Origin: Euryarchaeota archaeon UBA62
GTDB lineage: Archaea; Thermoplasmatota; Poseidoniia; Poseidoniales; Thalassarchaeaceae
Length of the DNA stretch: 8,547 nt
NCBI GenBank assembly: GCA_002502095.1
Contig: DAPJ01000023.1
Location: forward strand, 1-8,547
Reading direction: 5' to 3'
Shown: piece after piece, positions 1 to 6,817 of the stretch
Position numbering within the stretch: the first letter of the stretch is position 1
Layout: each line of letters begins with the position of its first letter
The notes under the pieces: model-generated
The model's input: the letters and a program-made list of their open reading frames with translations, nothing else
Databases searched by the model: none
What the model was told of the DNA's origin: nothing
Translations under genes and position numbers: made by a program

Positions 1-1
1 T

Positions 2-724
2 GACCAGATAATTTCACTGGCACTAGTGGCCTGTTTACTGATCATCAGCAAGACCAGAGATATGCTTGACAATGGCGGGATTGCCGCCGCAACAACCGTC
101 GGCCTTACTGTTTCACTGGCAGGTCACTGGACATGGCTAGTGATCCTAATGTCCTTCCTAGCGCTAGGCTCCGGTGCGACTAAGTGGAAGTTTGAGGAGA
201 AGATGGCAATATCTCTTGCCGAGGCCAATGAGGGACTCAGAGGGTGGCGTAATGTTCTGGCCAATGGCACCGCTCCTATGGTGGTATCTATCATTCACTG
301 GCAACTACCCGGGACTGGTTGGGACTATCTGGCCCTTTCCTCATGCGTCGCAGTAGCCTGCTCAGATACCCTTGCATCAGAAATAGGGTCACTCGACACT
401 AGAACTAGGAGCATCATCAATCTCCAGGCCGTACCACAAGGAACCAATGGTGGAATGTCTCCCACGGGCACATTGGCCGCAGCAGCTGGAGCACTTTCAA
501 TAGCTATAGTATCAGCCTTTCTAGCTTCTCAGCAGGAATATGAAATATCACTACTGACCTTGATCCTGGTGGTGTCATCAATAGGTTGGTTGGGTTGTCA
601 GATAGATTCACTATTGGGGGCACTGTTGGAGAACGATGGATATGTGGGAAAGCACACAGTGAATCTACTAGCGACTTCCGCTGGAGCGGTACTTGCAGTG
701 CTGTTCACCAATCAGTTCCTGTAG
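2..724 (+). CDS. DUF92 / TIGR00297 family integral membrane protein (5' end outside the window)
   Basis: The reading frame is open from the first bases of the window to TAG at 722-724, giving about 240 residues. A GTG at 26 could start it, but that would cut into the first hydrophobic segment, so the true start is probably just upstream of the window. Counting from the GTG codon, conserved DUF92 blocks are visible: GSGATKWKFEEK (48-59), EANEGLRGWRNVLANG (66-81), CSDTLASEIG (112-121), VPQGTNGGMS (136-145) and DSLLGALLE (194-202). Between them lie hydrophobic stretches consistent with several membrane helices. In plants, the family member VTE6 acts as a phytyl-phosphate kinase in isoprenoid salvage, so an isoprenoid-phosphate kinase role in archaeal lipid metabolism is possible here, but that is inferred from the family only. 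The next gene follows after 47 bases on the same strand. Family call is firm; substrate is unknown. Confidence 0.85.
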   Translation, partial: DQIISLALVACLLIISKTRDMLDNGGIAAATTVGLTVSLAGHWTWLVILMSFLALGSGATKWKFEEKMAISLAEANEGLRGWRNVLANGTAPMVVSIIHWQLPGTGWDYLALSSCVAVACSDTLASEIGSLDTRTRSIINLQAVPQGTNGGMSPTGTLAAAAGALSIAIVSAFLASQQEYEISLLTLILVVSSIGWLGCQIDSLLGALLENDGYVGKHTVNLLATSAGAVLAVLFTNQFL

Positions 725-771
725 GAACTGTTAGCCGTTGGGTTTGAACACCACCCCCTACAGCGGAGTAC

Positions 772-3114
772 ATGTCAGATGGCGTGCCAAGCTCGAGGGT
801 AATGATTCCTCTGGCATTATTCATGCTTTCAGTAATGATGTGTTCTCCTCTGGTATCAAGCCAGTCTACAACAGGTCCCGAGGGTCCGGGAGAGAGCTGG
901 TCCCTCCCCGCCGAGCACAATCTTTTCCTGAAGGGTGATCTTAGCGAGCCCTTCCTAGATAGAAATTGGTCCAAGCTTACAGGTGAGCCCCTGGGCAGGG
1001 CTGAGTTCACCAAGTCCAGCTCCGCTCTTTCCCCCAATCTGATTGATATCCAATCAGCACCTCTCACAGAGTCACTGAGGTTTCAAGGCAACGTCACAGT
1101 GAAACTTTTCGCATCTCTGGAGACTACCAATGATGCCTGTAGACTCTCCAATGTACTTCCCGGTTCTGCTGGTTCAGAGACGTCATTCATTGTTTGGCTC
1201 AGCATGGGGTCAAACCCTGTTTTGACTCAGGTTTCTTCTAATTCTATTGCTATGGAGGAATCTTTCGGTATGGCCCACGAATTCACAGTACAGGCTAATG
1301 ACGTAAACGTCTCATTGTCATCAGGGGACATGATATCATTGAGAGTGGACGTTCAACACGAATGCATTCAAGGAGGTGTTCTTTGGTGGGGTTCGTATGA
1401 TGCGGGCTCGAGAATAATCCTCGACGGAGACATCTTAGATCCTTCATTAGAAGTGAAGATTGATTCCAACAGGATGGCTAGAGTACAGTTTACTCCACTC
1501 TCTCCTTGGGGCGAGTCAGACTTTGACTGGCAGGTTATGGAGATAGTGGGCCCTATGGACTGGGACGAAATGGTCCATGGTAATGGTGATGAGGATCAGA
1601 GATTGGACCACTTCGAGATTCCTCATACTACTATGGTAGGGGAGGCAAACCGGTCTGTGAGGGCGTGGTCAGCTGACAAGCCCCTCCTCCCTGGAAAATA
1701 TATGGTAGATGGATGCTTCGTTCTCACCGACCAGGAGCCAAGTAGTACCTGCCATTCGATCGGGATGCTGAGATTCGAGGTTCTTGAAGACCCCGAGCCC
1801 CTCCTCGGAAGCTCATGGGCCGTCTTTATGATCCCTCTTTCCATGATATTGTGGATATTCTTCTCAATTCGCGAAGCAACACTTCCCCTGATGGCTTACT
1901 TGGTGATCATCCTTCTTGCTATTTCAGTACTGGGACCGGCTTCACAACTGCCAAACATAGATCCAGAGTCCGATGGAGGAAGGGGGGCCGCTCCCTCATT
2001 CGTTTTATTGTCCCATAGCTCCGATCAGGTTTCTGTATCCCTAGCAGATCTAATGGATGGTTCCGATGCTGTGGTGGTGGGTCTGTTCCAATCTGGATCC
2101 CCCTATGCAGAGCATCAGAGAGGCGACTTCGAGTCAGCTAAAATAATTCTAGAAAAAGATGTAAAGTTCGTCCAGATTGCAACTGGGGGAGAACTTTCAG
2201 CTGTCAATCTAGATGGACATGCGCTTTCTATCAATGAATCCTGGCCGTTACTCATGGATGAACCAGACTCTAGTACAGGCTTAGCATTTCCAAGCGGGCC
2301 GACCGATGCAGTGATAGTCATTGATCCAGCAGGATTCATCTCATCTTGGAGCCCCGGAACAATGGCTCCGAATGAGATTAGTGATGCTGTCGAATCGGGC
2401 CTCAAAGGTTCTGGAAACGGTCCTTATGACTTAATCTCGATGATAATATCTACGGCACTAATACCGCTAGCTATCCTAGGACTTCCTACCACGAACAGAA
2501 GAGAGGATGAACCAGGAAAGGGAATGAATCCGTTCCTGGGGGTAATCATGACTACTGCGGCGGCCTCTCTAGGATTCGCAATTTGGGCTATTCCTGTATC
2601 CGTAATGGCGTCTCTGGGGTTCTCTTCATCGTGGCTTCTAATTGAGATTGCCCTGTCCATCGTACTAATCTATCATGGCCTCTCGACTCTACTCAGTGGT
2701 TCGATTCTAGAGATAGAGAAACTATCTCCTATCGCATACTCAAAGTTGCCCACTGCTTACAGGGAATGGAGGGGGCAAAGTGACTTCACCAGAGACGCAT
2801 ACCTCGGACTATGGCTAGCATGGCTTTCATGGCTCAGAATGCCATACCTAATCCCACAAGGAATAGGTTCTATTGCAAGGTCAGGACTACTTGGGACGGT
2901 TTCATCTATACTGGTACTGATTATATTCCTTATTTCAGCTGGAATCACAGTGTCAATAATTCGAGCTGTAGCCTCTTCCTTTGGAAAGACCTCGTTCCTC
3001 CTTGGCCAGATGAGTAAGGGAATCAGGCCCAGGGCATGGGGACTAGCCTCATCGATGATGGGACTCTGGATGCTAACAAGTCTGGTTGTACTGATATTGC
3101 AAGTTGGCGTATGA
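772..3114 (+). CDS. Large cell-surface membrane protein with beta-rich ectodomain and cysteine-less thioredoxin-like domain
   Basis: This is a 780-residue protein I cannot assign to a named family. Residues 10-30 look like a signal peptide or N-terminal anchor. Residues 31-340 are polar and beta-rich, probably two sandwich domains (about 85-220 and 225-338). Their cysteines C123/C198 and C315/C327 could form disulfides. A membrane hairpin (about 346-366 and 369-389) follows. Residues 407-540 then resemble a TlpA/peroxiredoxin-like thioredoxin fold: APSFVLL, SVSLADLMDGSDAVVVGLF, and the late strand AVIVIDPAGFISSW. At the usual CxxC site it reads QSGSPYAEHQ, with no cysteine. Residues 552-780 hold about six more hydrophobic helices (552-571, 587-611, 619-642, 676-696, 703-730, 756-778) and contain no cysteine, arguing against a DsbD/CcdA electron relay. 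A GGAG at 765-768 lies only 3 nt before the ATG, a weak ribosome site. M11 (codon at 802) is an alternative start. A surface scaffold, sensor or transport role is possible, but none is shown. Confidence 0.85.
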   Translation: MSDGVPSSRVMIPLALFMLSVMMCSPLVSSQSTTGPEGPGESWSLPAEHNLFLKGDLSEPFLDRNWSKLTGEPLGRAEFTKSSSALSPNLIDIQSAPLTESLRFQGNVTVKLFASLETTNDACRLSNVLPGSAGSETSFIVWLSMGSNPVLTQVSSNSIAMEESFGMAHEFTVQANDVNVSLSSGDMISLRVDVQHECIQGGVLWWGSYDAGSRIILDGDILDPSLEVKIDSNRMARVQFTPLSPWGESDFDWQVMEIVGPMDWDEMVHGNGDEDQRLDHFEIPHTTMVGEANRSVRAWSADKPLLPGKYMVDGCFVLTDQEPSSTCHSIGMLRFEVLEDPEPLLGSSWAVFMIPLSMILWIFFSIREATLPLMAYLVIILLAISVLGPASQLPNIDPESDGGRGAAPSFVLLSHSSDQVSVSLADLMDGSDAVVVGLFQSGSPYAEHQRGDFESAKIILEKDVKFVQIATGGELSAVNLDGHALSINESWPLLMDEPDSSTGLAFPSGPTDAVIVIDPAGFISSWSPGTMAPNEISDAVESGLKGSGNGPYDLISMIISTALIPLAILGLPTTNRREDEPGKGMNPFLGVIMTTAAASLGFAIWAIPVSVMASLGFSSSWLLIEIALSIVLIYHGLSTLLSGSILEIEKLSPIAYSKLPTAYREWRGQSDFTRDAYLGLWLAWLSWLRMPYLIPQGIGSIARSGLLGTVSSILVLIIFLISAGITVSIIRAVASSFGKTSFLLGQMSKGIRPRAWGLASSMMGLWMLTSLVVLILQVGV

Positions 3115-3143
3115 GGCATCTTCTGAGCCGTCGTGACCGAGAG

Positions 3144-3160
3144 CATCATAAGAGTGGGGC
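3144..3160 (+). promoter_or_regulatory. Possible TATA/BRE region for tRNA-Trp
   Basis: The A/T-rich CATCATAAG (3144-3152) follows the purine-rich GAGAG at 3139-3143. Its centre is about 34 bases before the tRNA 5' end, so transcription would begin a few bases upstream of the mature end, as is usual for archaeal tRNA genes. The match to the archaeal TATA consensus is poor. The same nine bases occur again at 8146-8154 in the opposite orientation relative to their gene, so the resemblance may be chance. Confidence 0.25.
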
Positions 3161-3219
3161 GCTACGGAAGGTTACTCCTACGGGGGTATAGTATAACCTG
3201 GTAGTACCGCGGGCTCCAG

Positions 3220-3332
3220 TTGCACGGGAATGACGACGAGTGGGTATCTGATGGATCTGATGACCAACTGGAGCACCGACCCGTCGCAACCCGAGAGCGT
3301 GCGCTTGCCGGGTGCACGCTAAAGTGGGAGAC
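3220..3332 (+). ncRNA. tRNA-Trp intron containing a box C/D 2'-O-methylation guide RNA
   Basis: The intron contains a complete C/D guide RNA at about 3224-3284. The terminal stem ACGGG (3224-3228) pairs with CCCGT (3280-3284). Box C is ATGACGA (3230-3236), box D' CTGA (3248-3251), box C' CTGATGA (3257-3263) and box D CCGA (3276-3279). The guide spacers are 11 nt (3237-3247) and 12 nt (3264-3275), the archaeal norm. The D guide (3265-3274) is perfectly complementary over 10 bp to 3213-3222 of the same transcript. The fifth base upstream of box D (G3271) pairs with C3216, which is C34 of the anticodon. The D' guide (3239-3245) pairs with 3333-3339 of the 3' exon over 7 bp with one wobble. Introns guiding Cm34 and Um39 are established for euryarchaeal tRNA-Trp, notably in Haloferax volcanii, and this fits that family. 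In the cell it would bind L7Ae, Nop5 and fibrillarin. Confidence 0.9.
3296..3320 (+). other. Extra hairpin in the tRNA-Trp intron, 3' of box D
   Basis: AGCGTGC (3296-3302) is perfectly complementary to GCACGCT (3314-3320), giving a 7-bp GC-rich stem with an 11-nt loop that could add G-T, C-G and T-G pairs. It lies between the C/D module and the 3' splice bulge and is not part of the guide-RNA core. Part of its 3' arm (3312-3316, GTGCA) could instead pair with TGCAC at the intron start (3221-3225). The two folds are mutually exclusive, so a structural switch or simple spacing role is possible. No function is known to me. Confidence 0.7.
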
Positions 3333-3370
3333 ACCCGCTGATCTGGGTTCAAATCCCAGTGCCCCCACCA

Positions 3371-3424
3371 TCAAATAATCCAATCTTTGATTTGAATCGA
3401 CTCGCAGAGGCGTTTAGTTGATGG
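3371..3424 (+). promoter_or_regulatory. tRNA-Trp to protease spacer
   Basis: This 54-base spacer begins with an A/T-rich stretch holding a short imperfect inverted repeat, TCAAAT (3371-3376) with ATTTGA (3390-3395). It could contribute to tRNA transcription termination or to a promoter for the protease gene. There is no run of T long enough to call a firm archaeal terminator, no clear TATA box and no Shine-Dalgarno sequence before 3425. Confidence 0.2.
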
Positions 3425-5605
3425 ATGATTACTGTCTCGCGAAGAGAGATGGGGCGTAGTTCAATCGCAGTTTCTCTGGTTATCATTCTGCTATCGCCTT
3501 TGGTAGGTAGTATAGCTGCACCTGGAATGATCGAAGCAGAGGTGGCAGATAGGACTGAAGACATTCAAAGAATTGAGTCAGGACACATGGATAGCGTCCC
3601 ACTTCAAGCCCCTATTTGGTGGGACTCTGATGCCGATTGGTGGACCCATACATCCTTGGATAGAGACAAGAATGGGATTCATGACTCACTACAATCTGCA
3701 GAAGGTACTGTAAATATCGGTCTTTCATATTCGAGACCAGTCTTGCAAGGAGATATCGATTTCCTTACCTCACTAGGCTACTCTGTAAATGTTGAACTCC
3801 CAATTGTAAACGCACTTCTGTTGGGGGATGTCAACTCCTCTCATATCTGGAATCTGGCCGATGTCGAGGGTGTCATAATGGTGGAGAGATATGGCTCACT
3901 GAAATTCTTTGGGGATATTCAAACACCTGCTGTCAAAGCAAGGAATTCAAGCGAGTATCCCATCGGTGCATGGGATCTGGGAGTTACTGGTAGTGGGATG
4001 AATATAGCCATGGTAGATACAGGGGTAGACAACGAACACCCTGGCCTGAGTGGAAAATTTGTGGCAGGTTACGACGCCGTATGTTTCGTACACTCCGATC
4101 CACAATGTATCCTGGCAGGTGGCAGACAGGATGACGGTTCGTTCGACCCAGACGATGGTAACCAGCACGGTACTGCTTGCATGGGTATGGCCAGTGCTAG
4201 CGGTATCGATGCCGATGGCACACAGACAGATTTCTATGGTTCCGCACCAGACTCTATGCTAGTTGATGTTAGAATTGGTACGGACGTCGGTGCCGGGCCA
4301 TTCGAGAATTATGCATTAGAACAGGAATTCTATGAGTCTGCAATGAACGGCCTACAATGGATTATTGACCATAGAAACGATGCATGGCCAGGAGCTCCAG
4401 AGGAAAATCACGGCATAGACATAATCTCTCTGTCATGGGGCATCACCAGTCATGAAGATGGGGGTTCAGATGGTACTGATATGCACAGTAGAATTCTCGA
4501 TGAGGCCATGGAACTGGGAGTTGCAGTATCAAATGCAGCCGGAAATGATGGCGAAAATAATGATGGCCTGTCAGGAATGAGCGCATCATCGCTCTCTATC
4601 ACAGTCGCCTCAACTGATGATAAGAATACTATTGATAGAGATGATGATACTATTGCCAGCTACTCTTCAAGAGGGCCAAGGAAGGATAATGGAGATCAGA
4701 ATCCCTTGAATGAGCTAATTCCCGAGATTAGCGCCCCGGGTACGAATATCATCCAAGCAGAGGGATGCGTTTCAAGTGGGGGATGCAATAATTTCGTAGG
4801 AGGTGATGCCTCGGATAATACATACACTGGAAGAGGAAGTGGAACATCATATGCGGCTCCAGCGGTCACAGGAATTGTTGCTCTCATATGGGAGGCCAAT
4901 GAGAATCTAACTCCTCTACAGATTAAGGAGATTCTTAAGCATACATCTGAAAGAAGGGGCGAGCCAAGCGCACCGGAAATTGACCCATATTGGAATCGTG
5001 AATTTGGTTATGGCATGGTAGATGCATTAGCCGCAGTGGAACTAGCTTTATTTCTCCGAGATAGTGGACAGACGGAATCCATTAAGGAGACAATTCAAAA
5101 TCACCTCCTCAACGTCACGGCTCCCTCTGAAAATAGAGGACTTCTGAATATGACAGGACATGCATGGGGGCAAGATGGCGTCGTTGATCGCGTAGAATTC
5201 AGAATTGATGGAGGTCAGTGGTCAGAGGCAACTTACTCCGATACTCCGTCGGAAGTAGGGGCACTGACTCCATTCAATTGGCATGTGATACTTGACACTA
5301 AGGTAATGTCGCCAGGGGAGCACTCTGTAGAGGTTCATGCCGTCTCCGGGCTATCTCATTCACTCCCAGTTTTCTTTGAATTCAATGTAACTAGAACTTC
5401 ATCTGATTCCCTGTCAATCTCCCCTGTTTTGGTGGGCGTGATTATCCTAGTATCTGTGGGATGGGTATCCTCTATCGCCTTAACCCGCTCGTTTTCTCCG
5501 CTGGCAGCTATCAATATTGTCAATGATTTGCTGAGTAAGTCGGGCAATGGACATAACGAAGCCATAATGGATGCGGAGATAATTGAGTCTGACTCCGAGA
5601 AATAG
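3425..5605 (+). CDS. Secreted, membrane-anchored subtilisin-like serine protease (peptidase family S8)
   Basis: The protein has 726 residues and would hydrolyse peptide bonds outside the cell. A signal peptide spans about 10-31, ending near SIAAPG. The codon at 3449 (M9) is an equally good start, because neither has a ribosome site. Residues 79-87 (DRDKNGIHD) look like a calcium-binding DxDxNGxxD loop. Residues 95-160 have the size and position of an I9-type propeptide. The catalytic domain is about 180-545: Asp198 in AMVDTG, His248 in NQHGTA, oxyanion Asn374 in AAGN and Ser475 in GTSYAAP, so the triad is complete and the enzyme should be active. Residues 562-656 resemble an Ig-like/Big domain, ending in FNVT. 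A transmembrane helix at about 664-687 is followed by a 39-residue polar tail ending in acidic residues, so the enzyme is probably anchored with its catalytic domain outside. Such exported peptidases are typical of marine heterotrophic archaea. The aminotransferase gene follows after 51 bases. Confidence 0.95.
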   Translation: MITVSRREMGRSSIAVSLVIILLSPLVGSIAAPGMIEAEVADRTEDIQRIESGHMDSVPLQAPIWWDSDADWWTHTSLDRDKNGIHDSLQSAEGTVNIGLSYSRPVLQGDIDFLTSLGYSVNVELPIVNALLLGDVNSSHIWNLADVEGVIMVERYGSLKFFGDIQTPAVKARNSSEYPIGAWDLGVTGSGMNIAMVDTGVDNEHPGLSGKFVAGYDAVCFVHSDPQCILAGGRQDDGSFDPDDGNQHGTACMGMASASGIDADGTQTDFYGSAPDSMLVDVRIGTDVGAGPFENYALEQEFYESAMNGLQWIIDHRNDAWPGAPEENHGIDIISLSWGITSHEDGGSDGTDMHSRILDEAMELGVAVSNAAGNDGENNDGLSGMSASSLSITVASTDDKNTIDRDDDTIASYSSRGPRKDNGDQNPLNELIPEISAPGTNIIQAEGCVSSGGCNNFVGGDASDNTYTGRGSGTSYAAPAVTGIVALIWEANENLTPLQIKEILKHTSERRGEPSAPEIDPYWNREFGYGMVDALAAVELALFLRDSGQTESIKETIQNHLLNVTAPSENRGLLNMTGHAWGQDGVVDRVEFRIDGGQWSEATYSDTPSEVGALTPFNWHVILDTKVMSPGEHSVEVHAVSGLSHSLPVFFEFNVTRTSSDSLSISPVLVGVIILVSVGWVSSIALTRSFSPLAAINIVNDLLSKSGNGHNEAIMDAEIIESDSEK

Positions 5606-5656
5606 GGAGGGCATACTTCCGCCTTCTTCAAAGCCTAGGTCACCTCTCAAAGGCAC

Positions 5657-6808
5657 ATGGTGCGCTTCTCCGACCGGGCGAACAGCATCCGGCCAACCGG
5701 TGTTAGGCGTATGTTTGACATGGCTGGAGATGACACTATACAGTTCGGTTTAGGGGAGCCAGACTTTCAACCGCCACAACTAGCGATAGAAGCTTTTGAC
5801 AAGGCTATGAGGGATGGTAGGAACAAGTATACCACCACTGCCGGACATCCCGAACTCAGGGCTAAAATTGCATCACTCTGGCACCATCTCGTGCCTGAGC
5901 TTGATGAATCTAATATATGCATCACAATGAGCGGAACGAATGGACTTCTGGATATATTCCTGGCTTTGGTCAATCCAGGGGATAACGTCCTGATTCCGGA
6001 ACCATATTTCCCTCTTTATCCTCCCGATGTGGAGATATGTGGAGGTTCTCCAAATCTTTATCCATGTAGATTTGAGAATGGCTTTGTCCCTACAATTGAT
6101 GACTTGGAAGATAGAGTCAATGACTCTACAGTTGCCATTCTCTATAATTTCCCCAGTAATCCAACCGGAGGTAACGTGAACCCCGAGCAAAGGGACGAGC
6201 TGGTGGCATTTGCAATCAAGCACGACCTATGGATAATTACTGATGAGGTGTATGACAGAATTGTCTACGACGCTCCACATGTTTCCTTCATCGGAGCTGG
6301 CTATGATAAGGTGATCATGGTTCAATCATTTTCCAAGACCTTCGCTATGACTGGTTGGAGAATAGGGTATCTTTTGTCTCCAGACAAAGAAGCTATGTCG
6401 CAATTGACAAAAATGCAATATTATGTTACAGCATGTAGTAATGATGCAATGCAACATGCAGTTCTCGAAGCCTTGGAGAAAGCTCCGGAGTATCCGGAGT
6501 CAATGTGCGAAGAATTCAAAGAAAGAAGGGATTTAATCTGTCAAAGGTTGAATTCTATTCCGGGGGTATCTTGTCATGTTCCGACAGGTGCATTCTATGT
6601 TTTCCCAAAGGTAGATGTTCCGGGAATGTCCAGTGAGGAAATCGCTATGGCATTACTCGAAGGTGGAGTTCTTTGTTCTCCTGGAACCGCCTTCGGTTCG
6701 GCTGGAGAGGGTCACCTCAGATTCGCATATACCATCTCAAGGGAAGATATTTCCAAAGGAATGGACAGAGTGGAGAAAATCTTGAAGGACTTGCGAAGGA
6801 ATCTGTGA
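5657..6808 (+). CDS. Class I PLP-dependent aminotransferase (aspartate/aromatic type)
   Basis: The 383-residue protein has the usual length and motifs of fold-type I, class I/II aminotransferases, which move an amino group between an amino acid and 2-oxoglutarate in the cytoplasm. The N terminus (RANSIRPTGVRRMFDMA) and GLGEPDF (31-37) match the archaeal AspC/aromatic aminotransferase group. Key residues are Asn168 in NFPSNPTGG, Asp196 and Tyr199 in TDEVYD (PLP ring contacts), Lys227 in SFSKTFAMTGWRIGY (Schiff base), Arg235 (PLP phosphate) and Arg355 in GHLRFAY (substrate carboxylate). The set is complete, so the enzyme should be active. Aspartate versus aromatic or alanine specificity cannot be read from sequence alone. 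AAAGG lies 3 nt before the ATG, a weak ribosome site. The gene follows the protease on the same strand and may be co-transcribed, which would fit amino-acid catabolism after proteolysis, though that link is inferred. Confidence 0.93.
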   Translation: MVRFSDRANSIRPTGVRRMFDMAGDDTIQFGLGEPDFQPPQLAIEAFDKAMRDGRNKYTTTAGHPELRAKIASLWHHLVPELDESNICITMSGTNGLLDIFLALVNPGDNVLIPEPYFPLYPPDVEICGGSPNLYPCRFENGFVPTIDDLEDRVNDSTVAILYNFPSNPTGGNVNPEQRDELVAFAIKHDLWIITDEVYDRIVYDAPHVSFIGAGYDKVIMVQSFSKTFAMTGWRIGYLLSPDKEAMSQLTKMQYYVTACSNDAMQHAVLEALEKAPEYPESMCEEFKERRDLICQRLNSIPGVSCHVPTGAFYVFPKVDVPGMSSEEIAMALLEGGVLCSPGTAFGSAGEGHLRFAYTISREDISKGMDRVEKILKDLRRNL

Positions 6809-6811
6809 GGG
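6807..6811 (+). promoter_or_regulatory. Shine-Dalgarno-like GAGGG supporting the TTG start at 6818
   Basis: GAGGG overlaps the aminotransferase stop codon (TGA, 6806-6808) and lies 6 nt before TTG at 6818. This is the only well-spaced Shine-Dalgarno-like site I see before any gene in the window, and it suggests translational coupling to the gene upstream. Confidence 0.45.
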
Positions 6812-6817
6812 TCCAAC

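Larger units (their letters stand above)
3182..3370 (+). tRNA. tRNA-Trp (anticodon CCA) with a 113-nt intron; 3' CCA encoded
   Basis: Exons 3182-3219 and 3333-3370 give a 76-nt mature tRNA. The acceptor stem is GGGGGTA with TGCCCCC (3360-3366; one U-G pair). The discriminator is A (3367), followed by an encoded CCA (3368-3370). The D stem is GTAT/GTAC (3191-3194 / 3204-3207) with loop AACCTGGTA, including A14, G18-G19 and A21. The anticodon stem is GCGGG (3209-3213) with CCCGC (3334-3338). The loop is C-T-C-C-A-G-A with anticodon CCA at 3216-3218. The variable loop has four bases (TGAT), and A15 with T48 could form the Levitt pair. The T arm is CTGGG-TTCAAAT-CCCAG (3343-3359). The intron sits between positions 37 and 38. 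A bulge-helix-bulge is visible: CTCC (3214-3217) pairs with GGAG (3327-3330), flanked by three-base bulges AGT (3218-3220) and ACA (3331-3333). The cuts would fall after 3219 and 3332. Confidence 0.95.

Noticed and set aside
705..1067. Minus-strand 120-codon ORF
   Set aside because: It lies inside the 772-3114 gene, has low-complexity composition without domain signals, and the plus frame has a clear signal peptide and domains.
2425..3114. DsbD/CcdA-type electron relay for the helix block after the thioredoxin-like domain
   Set aside because: The helix block has no cysteine at all and the thioredoxin-like domain lacks its CxxC, so no thiol relay is possible.
3146..3383. Minus-strand ORFs across the tRNA, one reading MVGALGFEPRSAG
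   Set aside because: This peptide is the well-known false translation of the antisense of tRNA T-arm and acceptor sequence; the region is fully explained by tRNA-Trp and its intron.
3371..3395. Short inverted repeat after the tRNA as a terminator
   Set aside because: The stem is only six A/T-rich pairs without a following T run; kept only as a low-confidence spacer note.
5873..6223. Minus-strand 116-codon ORF
   Set aside because: It is the shadow of the aminotransferase, whose catalytic motifs are in the plus frame.
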